Source: Mesorhizobium sp. (GTDB lineage: Bacteria > Pseudomonadota > Alphaproteobacteria > Rhizobiales > Rhizobiaceae). From it: DNA of 64,000 bases. The notes beneath the pieces were generated by a model. The model searched no databases and was not told the origin of the DNA. It saw only the letters and a program-made list of their open reading frames with translations. Shown here one piece after another: positions 34,920 through 43,792 of this stretch. Location of the stretch: contig SAQG01000004.1 in assembly GCA_004020315.1 (NCBI GenBank), positions 124,001 to 188,000 of the forward strand, given 5' to 3'. Within the stretch, counting starts at the first letter, position 1, and every line of letters begins with the position of its first letter. Position numbers and translations under genes: made by a program.

Positions 34920-35599
34920 TATGCCGCCAGTGCAGGCTGGCTCCAGCGGGCGGCAAGCAGCCGGTAGGGGATCAGGGCCACCACGGCGATGATCAGCTTC
35001 ACGCCGAGGTCGCCGAGCGCCCATGACACCCAGCGCATGGTCTCGACCGGCAGCACGCCCATCAGCGGCGCGGTTTCGAGCGCGAAGCCATCGTTCGGGC
35101 CAGCGAAGACGAAGGCCGCTGAAAAGGCGACGGTGAAGAACACGGCGGTGTCGAACACCGAGCCGACCAGCGTGCCGACGATCGGCGCCCGCCACCAGCT
35201 CTGCCGGCGCAGCCGGTTGAACACGGTCACGTCGAGCAGTTGCGCTATCAGGAACGCGGTGCCGGAAGCCGCCGCAATGCGCACCAGCCGGTCGGCGGCC
35301 GTCTCGAACTCGATCAGACCGTAGCGGAACAGCAAGGGCGGGATGAGAATCGAGCAGATCACCGCCGCCGTGAAGCCGACAACCACGATCCGGCGCGCCA
35401 CGGCCGGGCCGTAGCGGCGATTGGCAAGATCGGTGACCAGGAAGGAGAAAGGGTAGGTGAAGGCGCCCCAGGTCAGAATGTCGGCCAGCGACAGGCCGCC
35501 GATCGCACCTTGCACCGGGAACTGCACGAGGATGTTCGACGCCACCACGACAAGCGCCATGGCCGCAACAAAAGGCAGGTAACGGGAGAAAAAACTCAT
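34919..35599 (-). CDS. yhhQ: Queuosine precursor transporter (YhhQ/DUF165)
   Basis: A 226-residue inner-membrane protein with about six transmembrane segments. Conserved elements are SNILVQFPV, WGAFTYPFSFLVTDLANRRYG, the central QLLDVTVFNRLRR and SVFDTAVFFTVAF, all typical for the YhhQ family that imports preQ0/preQ1 for queuosine tRNA modification. The ATG is preceded by a candidate preQ1-I riboswitch (35596-35626), which strengthens the assignment. Confidence 0.88.
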   Translation of the reverse strand: MSFFSRYLPFVAAMALVVVASNILVQFPVQGAIGGLSLADILTWGAFTYPFSFLVTDLANRRYGPAVARRIVVVGFTAAVICSILIPPLLFRYGLIEFETAADRLVRIAAASGTAFLIAQLLDVTVFNRLRRQSWWRAPIVGTLVGSVFDTAVFFTVAFSAAFVFAGPNDGFALETAPLMGVLPVETMRWVSWALGDLGVKLIIAVVALIPYRLLAARWSQPALAA

Positions 35600-35626
35600 T
35601 TTTTTATCCTGGGTAATGGAACCAGC
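35596..35626 (-). promoter_or_regulatory. Candidate preQ1-I riboswitch overlapping the yhhQ start
   Basis: The minus-strand leader reads GCUGGUUCCAUUA, then CCCAGGAUAAAAAAAUG. GCUGG pairs as CUGG/CCAG (P1), the loop has the UUC expected near the ligand, and the A-rich tail ends in AAUG, which complements CAUU in the loop (P2). This is the H-type pseudoknot layout of the preQ1-I aptamer (stem, GGUUC-type loop, ACCC, A-rich tail). AGGA is the ribosome binding site, 8 bases before AUG, so folding would hide both RBS and start codon. Assigned by eye, helped by the gene it precedes. Confidence 0.6.
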
Positions 35627-35677
35627 GGGGTGTCATGCCGAGTTCGGACGACACTCCTTGAAAGGCGGCCGAAAAAA

Positions 35678-35974
35678 TTAAGCGGCCGGCTGTTCGGCCA
35701 GCTTCTTGGCGATCTGCTTCTTCAGCAGGCGCGCGCGCTGCGACAGCTCCTTGGCGTCGGCCTTGGCCAGGAACGCATCAAGGCCGCCGCGATGCTCGAC
35801 CGAGCGCAGCGCGTTGGCCGAGATGCGCAGGCGCACATTCTGGTTCAGCGCTTCCGAGATCAGCGTCACATTGACGAGATTGGGCAGGAAGCGACGCTTG
35901 GTCTTGTTGTTGGCGTGGCTCACATTGTTGCCGGACATGACTGCCTTGGCAGTGAGTTCGCAGGTGCGGGACAT
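35678..35974 (-). CDS. rpmB: 50S ribosomal protein L28
   Basis: A 98-residue basic protein, [20 protein letters not shown] followed by [20 protein letters not shown], the standard alphaproteobacterial L28. It is a large-subunit protein. It stands alone between yhhQ (same strand, 78 bp downstream) and the divergent DUF3108 gene, as in other rhizobia. Confidence 0.97.
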   Translation of the reverse strand: MSRTCELTAKAVMSGNNVSHANNKTKRRFLPNLVNVTLISEALNQNVRLRISANALRSVEHRGGLDAFLAKADAKELSQRARLLKKQIAKKLAEQPAA

Positions 35975-36231
35975 GGTTCTAAACCTTCAGTTCTCGGTCT
36001 GACCAAACCTTTATGCCCGCGCCGGGTGGCGCGCGGTTGTCGGTCAGGCGGCCTTATGGAAAAGTTGGCGTTCCATAGTTGCATTTCGCCGATGCGTCAA
36101 GCTCCGGCTTGCGCGCGGGTGTGACGACGCCTTCACATAAAGGCCGGAATTCAGCCTATAAACGGTCGCACAAGGAGATGCCAGGCCGGAGTTGTCCGCT
36201 TCCGCTGAAAAATCGAGGATCGATCCCCGCC

Positions 36232-37020
36232 ATGCTTCGTTCGTCTCATGCTCTCCTTGTCTCGCTTGCCGTCGCGTTGCCGACGGCGACGTCTGCCGCC
36301 ACCCCACAATCCTTCAAGGGCGAGTATACGGTGTCGATCCTCGGCCTCTCGGTGGCGAAGGCAACCTTTTCCAGCAGTTACGAAGGCGATAGCTATTCGA
36401 TAGACGGCAGCGTCTCCAGCGCCGGCCTCGCCACAATCTTCGACGACACACGTGGCACGATCTCGTCAAAAGGCACGATCTCGGGCAAGCGATTGCAGCC
36501 GCAAGCGTTCCGCGCCGACTACAAGTCGGGCGAGAAGGCGTCGATGATCGATATCCGGTTCGCCAATGGCAACGTTATCGCGACGAAGGTCGTGCCTGCG
36601 CCGAAGAAGCGCAACCGCAAGAATTGGATACCGCTGGGCGCCAGCCATCTCGCGTCGGTGCTTGATCCGATGGCCGCCACCGTCATCCATGCCGATAGCC
36701 TCGACAAGGTCTGCGGGCGCACGGTGAAACTCTATGACGGCGAGATGCGCGCCAACCTGACGCTGAGCTACGATTCGAAAGGCTCGATCTCGGTGCGTGG
36801 CTACAAGGGCGACACCGTCACTTGCAGATTGCGTTTTGAGCCGGTGGCGGGCTACCGCAAGAACCGCAAGGCCTTGGACTACTTGAAGAATCGCAGTCGC
36901 ATCATGGTGACGTTTGCACCGGTCGGCCAAACCGGCGTATATGCGCCGATCCACGCCACGGTCGGCACGAAAATCGGCACTCTCACCGTCAGCGCGGAGC
37001 GGTTCGAAGCAACAGAATAG
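36232..37020 (+). CDS. DUF3108 domain-containing periplasmic protein
   Basis: A 262-residue exported protein from ATG 36232. A signal peptide covers ~1-23 (ending TSAA). The beta-rich body begins FKGEYTVSILGLSVAKATFS, characteristic of DUF3108, and has KLYDGEMRANLTLSY later. Function is unknown; the fold suggests ligand or lipid binding in the periplasm. It is divergent from rpmB. Confidence 0.82.
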   Translation: MLRSSHALLVSLAVALPTATSAATPQSFKGEYTVSILGLSVAKATFSSSYEGDSYSIDGSVSSAGLATIFDDTRGTISSKGTISGKRLQPQAFRADYKSGEKASMIDIRFANGNVIATKVVPAPKKRNRKNWIPLGASHLASVLDPMAATVIHADSLDKVCGRTVKLYDGEMRANLTLSYDSKGSISVRGYKGDTVTCRLRFEPVAGYRKNRKALDYLKNRSRIMVTFAPVGQTGVYAPIHATVGTKIGTLTVSAERFEATE

Positions 37021-37048
37021 GCGCGATCGCGCGCCGCCGGAGACGGAC

Positions 37049-37936
37049 ATGGGGCGCGCAACACTGATCGGCTTCTCGGCGGTCGCCATGTGGGCGCTGC
37101 TGGCGCTGCTTACCGACGCTTCCGGCGCGGTGCCGCCATTCCTGCTTTCGGCGATCACCTTCACGATCGGCACCGGTGTCGGGCTCGTCGCGCGGCTGTT
37201 CACGCCGGCCACCGACAGGAGCGAGAAGATACCGCCGCAAGTGTGGATGATCGGCATTGCCGGCCTGTTCGGCTATCACTTCTTCTACTTTACCGCGCTG
37301 CGCAATGCGCCGGCGGTGGAGGCGAGCCTCATCGCCTATCTGTGGCCGCTGCTGATCGTGCTCGGATCGGCGCTGATGCCGGGCGAGCGGCTGGCCTGGA
37401 ACCATGTCGTCGGCGCACTGCTCGGCCTTGCCGGCACTTTCCTGATCGTCACCAAGGGCGGCGGGCTTGCCTTCGACGCGCGCTATGCATTCGGCTATGC
37501 GATGGCCGGCGTCTGCGCCGTGCTGTGGTCGTCCTATTCGCTGCTGTCGCGGCGCTTCCCGTCGGTGCCGACCAGCATCGTCACCTGGTTCTGTGCGGCT
37601 ACGGCAGCACTTTCGCTTCTCTGCCATCTGATGCTGGAAGAGACGGTGCTGCCTGTCGGCGCCGGCCAGTGGCTGGCCGTGCTCGGCCTCGGACTGATGC
37701 CGGTGGGCGCGGCCTTCTACGCCTGGGATATCGGCGTCAAGCGCGGCAACATCCAGGTGCTGGGCGCGGCGAGCTATGCCGCGCCGCTGCTGTCGACGCT
37801 GGTGCTGATTGCGGCTGGCTTCGCCGAGCCGTCCTTGCGCATCCTCGCTGCCTGCGTGCTGATCACCGGCGGGGCAGCCCTTGCGGCGAAATCGCTGTTC
37901 CTACGCAAGCAGGCAACGAGCGAGGCCGGGGCGTGA
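37049..37936 (+). CDS. EamA/DMT superfamily transporter
   Basis: A 295-residue membrane protein with about ten hydrophobic helices in two EamA repeats (the first including YHFFYFTALRNAPAVEASLI, the second near YAWDIGVKRGNIQVLG). GGAGAC precedes the ATG at 37049. Such proteins export metabolites or amino acids. The specific motif FYFTALRNAPAVEA recalls the YddG-like aromatic amino acid exporter group, which is a tentative link. Its TGA overlaps the following start (TGATG). Confidence 0.85.
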   Translation: MGRATLIGFSAVAMWALLALLTDASGAVPPFLLSAITFTIGTGVGLVARLFTPATDRSEKIPPQVWMIGIAGLFGYHFFYFTALRNAPAVEASLIAYLWPLLIVLGSALMPGERLAWNHVVGALLGLAGTFLIVTKGGGLAFDARYAFGYAMAGVCAVLWSSYSLLSRRFPSVPTSIVTWFCAATAALSLLCHLMLEETVLPVGAGQWLAVLGLGLMPVGAAFYAWDIGVKRGNIQVLGAASYAAPLLSTLVLIAAGFAEPSLRILAACVLITGGAALAAKSLFLRKQATSEAGA

Positions 37937-38604
37937 TGCCGTTTCCCGGCGGCATCGACGCCAACGCCAATGCGACGCTGCTGTTTTCGCTCGTGGCGGC
38001 GGTGATCTACGCCTTCACCATCGACATGCCGCCGAAGCTTGCGCGTTCTGCCGTCAAGACGCTGGCCGTGGCGATGCTTGCCGTGCTGGCATCGCTGCAG
38101 GGCGGTCCAGGGCTGCTCGTAGCGGCACTGGCGTTCAGCGCCATCGGCGATGCGTTGCTGTCGCGCGACGGTGAAAAGGCTTTTCTCGGCGGGCTGGCCA
38201 GTTTTCTCGTTGCGCATGGGCTTTATGTCGCGCTGTTCCTGCGCTCCGGCGATGGGATCGGGCTGCTCTCGGTCGAGCCGTGGCGCGCGGCGATTGCCGT
38301 GGCAATGGCCGTATTCGCGCTTGCCATGGTTTTTGCGCTCTGGCGCCGTATCGGCCCCGCCTTGCGCCTTCCGGTCGGCGTCTATATCGCGGCAATCCTC
38401 GCCATGGGGATTTCAGCCCTGACGCTGAGCAATATCTGGGTCGTCGTCGGCGCCGTGCTGTTCATGGTGTCCGACGGGCTGCTCGCCTTGGAAAAGTTCC
38501 TGCTGACCGCCATCTCGCCACACCGCGTCTGGATGCGCTACGCGGTCTGGATGCTGTATTACGCCGCCCAGCTGGCAATCACGATGGGTTTCCTGCTGGG
38601 TTAG
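37936..38604 (+). CDS. YhhN/TMEM86-family protein (lysoplasmalogenase-like)
   Basis: A 222-residue membrane protein with about eight hydrophobic segments. The family signature appears as AALAFSAIGDALLSRDGEKA, FLGGLASFLVAHGLYVALF and FMVSDGLLALEKFL. Homologues hydrolyse the vinyl ether bond of lysoplasmalogens; bacterial substrates are unclear. It overlaps the EamA gene by one base, so the two are co-translated. Confidence 0.8.
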   Translation: MPFPGGIDANANATLLFSLVAAVIYAFTIDMPPKLARSAVKTLAVAMLAVLASLQGGPGLLVAALAFSAIGDALLSRDGEKAFLGGLASFLVAHGLYVALFLRSGDGIGLLSVEPWRAAIAVAMAVFALAMVFALWRRIGPALRLPVGVYIAAILAMGISALTLSNIWVVVGAVLFMVSDGLLALEKFLLTAISPHRVWMRYAVWMLYYAAQLAITMGFLLG

Positions 38605-38652
38605 GTAGGTCGATATCCGGTGATGGCCGGCCTGGCCTGAACCTCAACATGC

Positions 38653-39081
38653 TTAGGGCGTTCCCGGCTGCCAGCCCGGTTCGGCCAGCTCGAAGGCGGC
38701 GAAGTCGAAGCCCGGAGCCACGGTGCAGCCGACCAGCGTCCACTCGCCCAGGCTGCGCGCCGACTGCCACCAGCCTGCCGGCACGACGATCTGCGGCCGC
38801 TCGCCCGCCGCCAGTGCCGTGCCGAGCACCTGCTCGAACACCGGCCCGTTTTCCCTATGTATCGACAGTGCCAGCGGCGCGCCGGCATAGAAGTGCCAGA
38901 CCTCGGCCGCGTCCTTGACGCGGTGCCAGGCCGACACTTGCTCCCGCTCCAAAAGGAAATAGATCGCGGTCGAATGACCGCGCGCGCCTTCCGCGCCATC
39001 GCGGAAGGTTTCGGCATACCAGCCGCCTTCCGGATGCGGTTTCAGGCCGAGCGTCGCGATGATTTCGGCGGAACTGGTCAT
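38653..39081 (-). CDS. Cupin domain-containing protein (DUF985)
   Basis: A 142-residue single-cupin protein starting MTSSAEIIATLGLKPHPEGG. The DUF985 pattern is clear: HPEGGWYAETFRD, STAIYFLLE, WHRVKDAAEVWHFYAGAPL and VPAGWWQSA, with the His/Glu residues lining the barrel. Function is unknown; sugar-phosphate epimerase-like folds are related. It is co-directional with gloB, starting 40 bp after its stop. Confidence 0.85.
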   Translation of the reverse strand: MTSSAEIIATLGLKPHPEGGWYAETFRDGAEGARGHSTAIYFLLEREQVSAWHRVKDAAEVWHFYAGAPLALSIHRENGPVFEQVLGTALAAGERPQIVVPAGWWQSARSLGEWTLVGCTVAPGFDFAAFELAEPGWQPGTP

Positions 39082-39121
39082 TGCCCCCAGGCCTTCACGG
39101 TTTCCAGGCCATTAATGATGC

Positions 39122-39889
39122 TCAGAAATTGTCCTTGCGCTTGCGGATCTCGGCGAACACTTCGGCGTCGGAGGCTTTCTCCATGCCGAGATGCTTGCGG
39201 ATGGCCGGATCGTGCCAGCGCAGGAACGGATTGGTCGACAGTTCCTCGCCGATCGTGGTCGGCAGCGTCGGTTTGCCGTCGGCGCGCAGCGCCTCGATTT
39301 TCGCAGCGCGCTCCTTCAACGCCGAATTGGTCGGGTCGACGGTCAGCGCGAAGCGGGCGTTGGAAAGCGTGTACTCATGGCCGCAATAAACGACCGTCTC
39401 GGCCGGAAGTGCCGCGAGCTTTTTCAACGAATCATACATCACCGGCGGCTTGCACTCGAACAGCCGGCCGCATCCGAGCGCGAACAGCGTGTCGGCGGTG
39501 AACGCCACTTTCGATGCCGGCAGATGATAGGAGACATGGCCTGCCGTGTGGCCGGGCGTGGCGATCACGTCGATCCTCTCCTCGCCGAGATGGATAACCG
39601 AACCTTGCTCGACGGTTTCGTCGATGCCGGGAATCTTGGCCTTTTCCGCCTCCGGCCCGACGATGCGCAGCTTGAAGCGCTCCTTCAGCGCGAGATTGGC
39701 CTCGACATGGTCGACATGGTGATGGGTGATCAGGATCATCGTCGGCGTCCAGCCGGTACGCTCGATCGCAGCCAGGATCGGCGCTTCCTCGGGCGCGTCG
39801 ATGATCGCGGTCTGGCCGCTTTTCGGGTCATGCACCAGCACGCCGAAATTGTCGCTGCGGCACATGAACTGTTCGATTTCAACCGGCAT
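39122..39889 (-). CDS. gloB: Hydroxyacylglutathione hydrolase (glyoxalase II)
   Basis: A 255-residue metallo-beta-lactamase-fold enzyme from ATG 39889. The metal site THHHVDH gives His56, His58, Asp60 and His61; ATPGHTAGHVSY, FTADTLFALGCGRLFE and YCGHEYTLSN add the remaining ligands. The C-terminal HAGH domain ends at FLRWHDPAIRKHLG. It hydrolyses S-lactoylglutathione to lactate and glutathione in methylglyoxal detoxification. It is divergent from a methyltransferase gene, the usual rhizobial pairing. Confidence 0.95.
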   Translation of the reverse strand: MPVEIEQFMCRSDNFGVLVHDPKSGQTAIIDAPEEAPILAAIERTGWTPTMILITHHHVDHVEANLALKERFKLRIVGPEAEKAKIPGIDETVEQGSVIHLGEERIDVIATPGHTAGHVSYHLPASKVAFTADTLFALGCGRLFECKPPVMYDSLKKLAALPAETVVYCGHEYTLSNARFALTVDPTNSALKERAAKIEALRADGKPTLPTTIGEELSTNPFLRWHDPAIRKHLGMEKASDAEVFAEIRKRKDNF

Positions 39890-39903
39890 GGCGTCTCTCC
39901 AGT

Positions 39904-39943
39904 AGAGCGCCTTGCGTCCAATTGGACGCACAAAGGACGCTCT
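39904..39943. repeat. 40-bp REP-like palindrome upstream of gloB
   Basis: AGAGCG (39904-39909) and CGCTCT (39938-39943) flank a perfect 16-bp palindrome GCGTCCAATTGGACGC at 39914-39929. It sits between the divergent gloB and methyltransferase genes. This belongs to a different palindrome family from the CATGATC-type repeats in this window. Confidence 0.7.
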
Positions 39944-40088
39944 TACACTTTTCATCTGCTGCATCGTGCTTTCCGAATCGAAACCGATTTCGGGCCGACG
40001 CAGTTGTCGCCGCAGACATAGGGCGCTTGCCCGCGGATGTCATCCGCCTTTGTTGAACTTGGACAGCATCGAAGATAGCGTGCCGCGC

Positions 40089-40865
40089 ATGCATTCCGAT
40101 ATCGTCGACCTTCGCTCCTTCTATTCTACCACGCTCGGGCGATTGGCCGAACGCTCGATCACCATGGCGTTGTCCTCGATATGGGCTGTCGTGCCCAATG
40201 AGCGGCTGGTCGGCCTCGGTTACACCTTGCCGTGGCTGGAGCGGTTCGGCGCCGACGCGGAGCGTGTCTTTGCCTTCATGCCGGCGACGCAAGGCGCGGT
40301 GGTCTGGCCGGCCACCGGACCGACCGCGACCGCGCTGGTCTTCGATGAGGAATTGCCGCTGGTCGATGCCTCCATCGACCGCATGCTGCTCGTCCATTCG
40401 CTCGAACATGCTGAGAACCCGCGCGAGACGCTGAACGAAATCTGGCGGGTGCTGTCGCCCGCCGGCCGCGTCGTCATCGTCGTGCCCAACCGGCGCGGTG
40501 TCTGGGCCCGTTTCGAGCATACGCCGTTCGGCAGCGGCCGGCCTTTCTCTCGCGGCCAGCTCACCGAATTGCTGCGCGAAGCGAATTTCACGCCCGCGGC
40601 CTGGTCCGACGCCCTGTTCTTCCCGCCGTCGCGGCGACGCTTCATGATGCAGTTCCACAATGTGCTGGAGCGCGCCGGCCGCAGGTTCTGGCCTATCTTT
40701 TCCGGCGTCATCGTGGTCGAGGCGCAGAAGCGGCTCTATCAGGGCGTGCCGGTCGTCCAGCGCGCCTCTCGCCGCGTCTTCGTTCCGGTTTTCTCGCCGC
40801 ACGGCGCCACAAGGCTCGGCCGGATGTCGCCGACCGGGAACGCGACATTGCCCGGCCATCGATGA
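40089..40865 (+). CDS. Class I SAM-dependent methyltransferase
   Basis: A 258-residue protein. SAM-methyltransferase motifs are weak at the first Gly-rich loop but clear later: DEELPLVDASIDRMLLVHSL, EHAENPRETLNEIWRVLSPA and GRVVIVVPNR. This matches an uncharacterised methyltransferase (Methyltransf_11 type) that is divergent from gloB in many rhizobia. No partner or substrate is visible. Confidence 0.8.
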   Translation: MHSDIVDLRSFYSTTLGRLAERSITMALSSIWAVVPNERLVGLGYTLPWLERFGADAERVFAFMPATQGAVVWPATGPTATALVFDEELPLVDASIDRMLLVHSLEHAENPRETLNEIWRVLSPAGRVVIVVPNRRGVWARFEHTPFGSGRPFSRGQLTELLREANFTPAAWSDALFFPPSRRRFMMQFHNVLERAGRRFWPIFSGVIVVEAQKRLYQGVPVVQRASRRVFVPVFSPHGATRLGRMSPTGNATLPGHR

Positions 40866-40985
40866 CATTTTCGTGATCGGAATCGCGCTTTTTCTCACCT
40901 ATCTCTCGAGGGCGGGTTTGGTACCCGATTTGAGTCGACTTGTTCACCGGTTTCAGCACCGCTTGCGAATTCAAGGACTTCACCA

Positions 40986-42812
40986 ATGGCTGATTATCCG
41001 GATGTCGAGGCCAGCGCCAAGCCGGTTGCCGTGTCGGTCGAGGCCAGCAGCCTGTGCGACCAGCTGGCGACAATCAGGCTGGCGCTGGCGACCTCGCCGA
41101 TCCGCAAGCAACTGCTCTGGGCCTGCGTCGGCACAGTCGCCGTCATTGTCGCAACTTCGATCGGGCAGGTTCTGCTCAATCGCTGGAACGAACCCTTCTA
41201 CGACGCGCTGGCTCGGCGCGACATGCAGGCTTTCCTGCACCAGCTTCTGGTCTTTGCCGCCATCGCCGGCGGGCTCGTGATGCTCAATGTCGGCCAGACC
41301 TGGCTCGACCAGATGATCCGGCTGAAGCTGCGTGAGGCGTTGACCCTCGATCTGATCGGTGAATGGATGCGGCCGGCGCGCGCCTTCCGGCTCGCCAACG
41401 CCGGCGCCATTGGCGTCAACCCTGACCAGCGCCTGCAGCAGGATGCCGGGCATCTCTCCGATCTTTCCACCGGTCTTGGCATAGGGCTATTGCAGTCGTT
41501 CATTCTGCTTGTTTCGTTCGTCGGCGTCCTATGGTCGCTGTCTTCGGGCTTCGTTTTCCATATCGGCGGCTATTCGCTGGCCATTCCGGGCTACATGGTG
41601 TGGGCCGCGATCCTCTATGCCGGCACCGCATCCTGGCTGAGCTGGCTGGTCGGACGGCCGCTCATCCGCTTCAACAGCGACCGCTATACGCGTGAGGCAG
41701 AGCTGCGCTCCTCAGTGGTCCGCGTCAACGAGAATGTCGACGCCATCGCGCTGGCGCATGGCGAGGCCGACGCCAGGCGACGGCTCGAGCTCGACCTCGG
41801 CACGGTGCTGGACGCGATGCGGCGCATCTACAGCGCCCAGATCAATCTTTCCTGGGTGACGGACACCTATGGCTGGATCACTGTCGTCGCGCCGATCCTC
41901 GTCGCCTCACCGGTCTATTTCGCCGGCGATATCAGCTTCGGCGGGCTGATGATGGCCGTCGGCGCCTTCAACCAGGTACATTCCTCGTTGCGCTGGTTCA
42001 TCAACAATATCGGTGGCATCGCCGATTGGCGCGCCACGCTGATGCGCGTCGCCGATTTCCGCATCGCGCTCGTTGAAACGGATGTGCTGCACGACACGGA
42101 AGAACGCATCACGATCGGCGAAAACCCGAATGGCAGGCTGACATTCGAGAACCTTGAGGTTGCGTCGCGGGATGGATGTACGAAGCTCGCCGAGCCCCAT
42201 GTCGAAATTCGCGCCGGCGAGCGCATCATGATCACCGGAGATCCGCGCGCCGGCAAGACGCTGTTCTTTCGCGCCATTGCCGGTCTGTGGCCGTGGGGAA
42301 GCGGGCGGATCGGCATGCCGGCCGGAGAGGTGCCCGCCTTTGTTCCCCGCAAGCCCTATTTCCCGCTCGGCACGCTGCGCGAGGTGCTCAACCACGCCGA
42401 TGCTACGGTCAGCGACGCCGAGATCTCGGCGGTGCTTGCCGAGGTCGGTCTTGGGCGTCTGTCGTCCTCGCTCGACCGTTCGGCGCGCTGGGAGCGTGAA
42501 TTGAGCGATGACGAGCAGCGCCTGCTTGCCTTTGCCCGGCTGGCCTTACGGCAGCCGAAATGGGTGATCATCGACGAGGCGTTGGACACGTTCGACGGCG
42601 CGACGCTGAGGCGGGTTCTGTCGATGCTGGAGGCGCGTCTCGCCGACACCGCGATCCTCAACATCGGCCGTGGCCAGCAGAACATTGAATTCTTTCCACG
42701 CTCATTGGCGATCGTGAAAGACGTCGAGCGACCGGCTCTCAAGCCAGTCCGTGTCAGGGCCGGCGCGATCGAACCACCCCCGGCCGTCGCCGCAGCCTAC
42801 CAAGAGACGTAG
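40986..42812 (+). CDS. ABC transporter half-unit, ABC_membrane_2 (YddA/SbmA-like) with ATPase
   Basis: A 608-residue fusion of a six-helix membrane domain (~40-340) and an ATPase (~380-590). The membrane domain has the NPDQRLQQD element of the ABCD/SbmA-related group. Walker A GDPRAGKT (~418-425) and Walker B WVIIDEALDTFD (~525-536) are intact, but the signature is ELSDDEQ (~505-511) where LSGGEQ is expected. Related proteins move peptides, fatty acyl groups or cobalamin. Being a homodimer, both ATP sites would carry the degenerate signature, so activity may be reduced. Confidence 0.85.
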   Translation: MADYPDVEASAKPVAVSVEASSLCDQLATIRLALATSPIRKQLLWACVGTVAVIVATSIGQVLLNRWNEPFYDALARRDMQAFLHQLLVFAAIAGGLVMLNVGQTWLDQMIRLKLREALTLDLIGEWMRPARAFRLANAGAIGVNPDQRLQQDAGHLSDLSTGLGIGLLQSFILLVSFVGVLWSLSSGFVFHIGGYSLAIPGYMVWAAILYAGTASWLSWLVGRPLIRFNSDRYTREAELRSSVVRVNENVDAIALAHGEADARRRLELDLGTVLDAMRRIYSAQINLSWVTDTYGWITVVAPILVASPVYFAGDISFGGLMMAVGAFNQVHSSLRWFINNIGGIADWRATLMRVADFRIALVETDVLHDTEERITIGENPNGRLTFENLEVASRDGCTKLAEPHVEIRAGERIMITGDPRAGKTLFFRAIAGLWPWGSGRIGMPAGEVPAFVPRKPYFPLGTLREVLNHADATVSDAEISAVLAEVGLGRLSSSLDRSARWERELSDDEQRLLAFARLALRQPKWVIIDEALDTFDGATLRRVLSMLEARLADTAILNIGRGQQNIEFFPRSLAIVKDVERPALKPVRVRAGAIEPPPAVAAAYQET

Positions 42813-42895
42813 CCGGCTACGCCGCCAAGCTTTATTTCGCCGTGATCGCGGCGAAAGATTGCCGGTATCGTTCGGAAGCCTGCGGCGTTGGACCC

Positions 42896-43708
42896 ATGCT
42901 TGACGCGCTTAGCCTGCTTGCCTGCCTTGCCTGCGCTCAGGCAGCACCACTGGCCACGCCCGCCGATACCATTGCCGTGGACGTCGAACTGGTGCTGGCG
43001 GTCGACATTTCGCACTCGATGGACGAGAAGGAATTCGCCCTGCAGCGCGCCGGCTATGTCGAGGCGCTGCGCCACCCCGACTTCATCAATGCGGTGCGTT
43101 CGGGTGTGACCGGCCGCGTTGCGCTGGCCTATTTCGAATGGGCAGGCACTGTCCGCGACGATGCAGTCATTGCCTGGCAGATCATCGACAATGCTGAGAG
43201 CGCCGACGCATTCGCCGACAAGATCGAAGCGCGCCCGTTCAGGAGCTTTCGCGGCACCTCGATTTCCGGTGCGCTCGCCTTCGGTGCCAAGCTTTTGGAT
43301 GGAGCCGCTTTCGACGCGACGCGCAGCGTCATCGACATTTCAGGCGATGGCCCCAACAATACCGGGATGCCCGTCGCCACGACACGCGACGCCGCGGTGG
43401 CGAAGGGTATCGTCATCAACGGCCTGCCGATCCTGATCAGCCCGTCGCCCAGCTTCAGCCATCTCGACCAATACTATGCCGAGTGCGTTACCGGCGGGCC
43501 AGGCTCCTTCGTGCTGCCGGTCTATGCCGCTTCCGAATTCGTGACCGCCATACGCCGCAAGCTGGTCCTGGAGGTCAGCGGTGTCGCCGGTCCCGGGGCC
43601 GATCCAGGACGGATCCTGGTCGAAGCGGCAGCACCGGTCGACTGTTTGCAAGGCGAGCGCGACCGGCGTTTTTTCTCCGATCCGTATTTTCCGGAACTTA
43701 ATCGCTAG
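42896..43708 (+). CDS. DUF1194 domain-containing (VWA-like) exported protein
   Basis: A 270-residue protein from ATG 42896, with a signal peptide of ~18-20 residues (SLLACLACAQAAPL). The metal-ion-dependent adhesion-type motif DISHSMDEKEF and DISGDGPNNTG match DUF1194, a VWA-fold family common in alphaproteobacteria. Its role is unknown; an upstream start at 42842 would bury the signal. It probably acts in the periplasm or outside the cell. Confidence 0.8.
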   Translation: MLDALSLLACLACAQAAPLATPADTIAVDVELVLAVDISHSMDEKEFALQRAGYVEALRHPDFINAVRSGVTGRVALAYFEWAGTVRDDAVIAWQIIDNAESADAFADKIEARPFRSFRGTSISGALAFGAKLLDGAAFDATRSVIDISGDGPNNTGMPVATTRDAAVAKGIVINGLPILISPSPSFSHLDQYYAECVTGGPGSFVLPVYAASEFVTAIRRKLVLEVSGVAGPGADPGRILVEAAAPVDCLQGERDRRFFSDPYFPELNR

Positions 43709-43792
43709 ACGGGTCGATAATGGCGATCGATCCTAGATGGTCTCCGGACTCGGGCCGGCCGCGCGCCATATTGGCCGAAGAAGCGACGGCCA

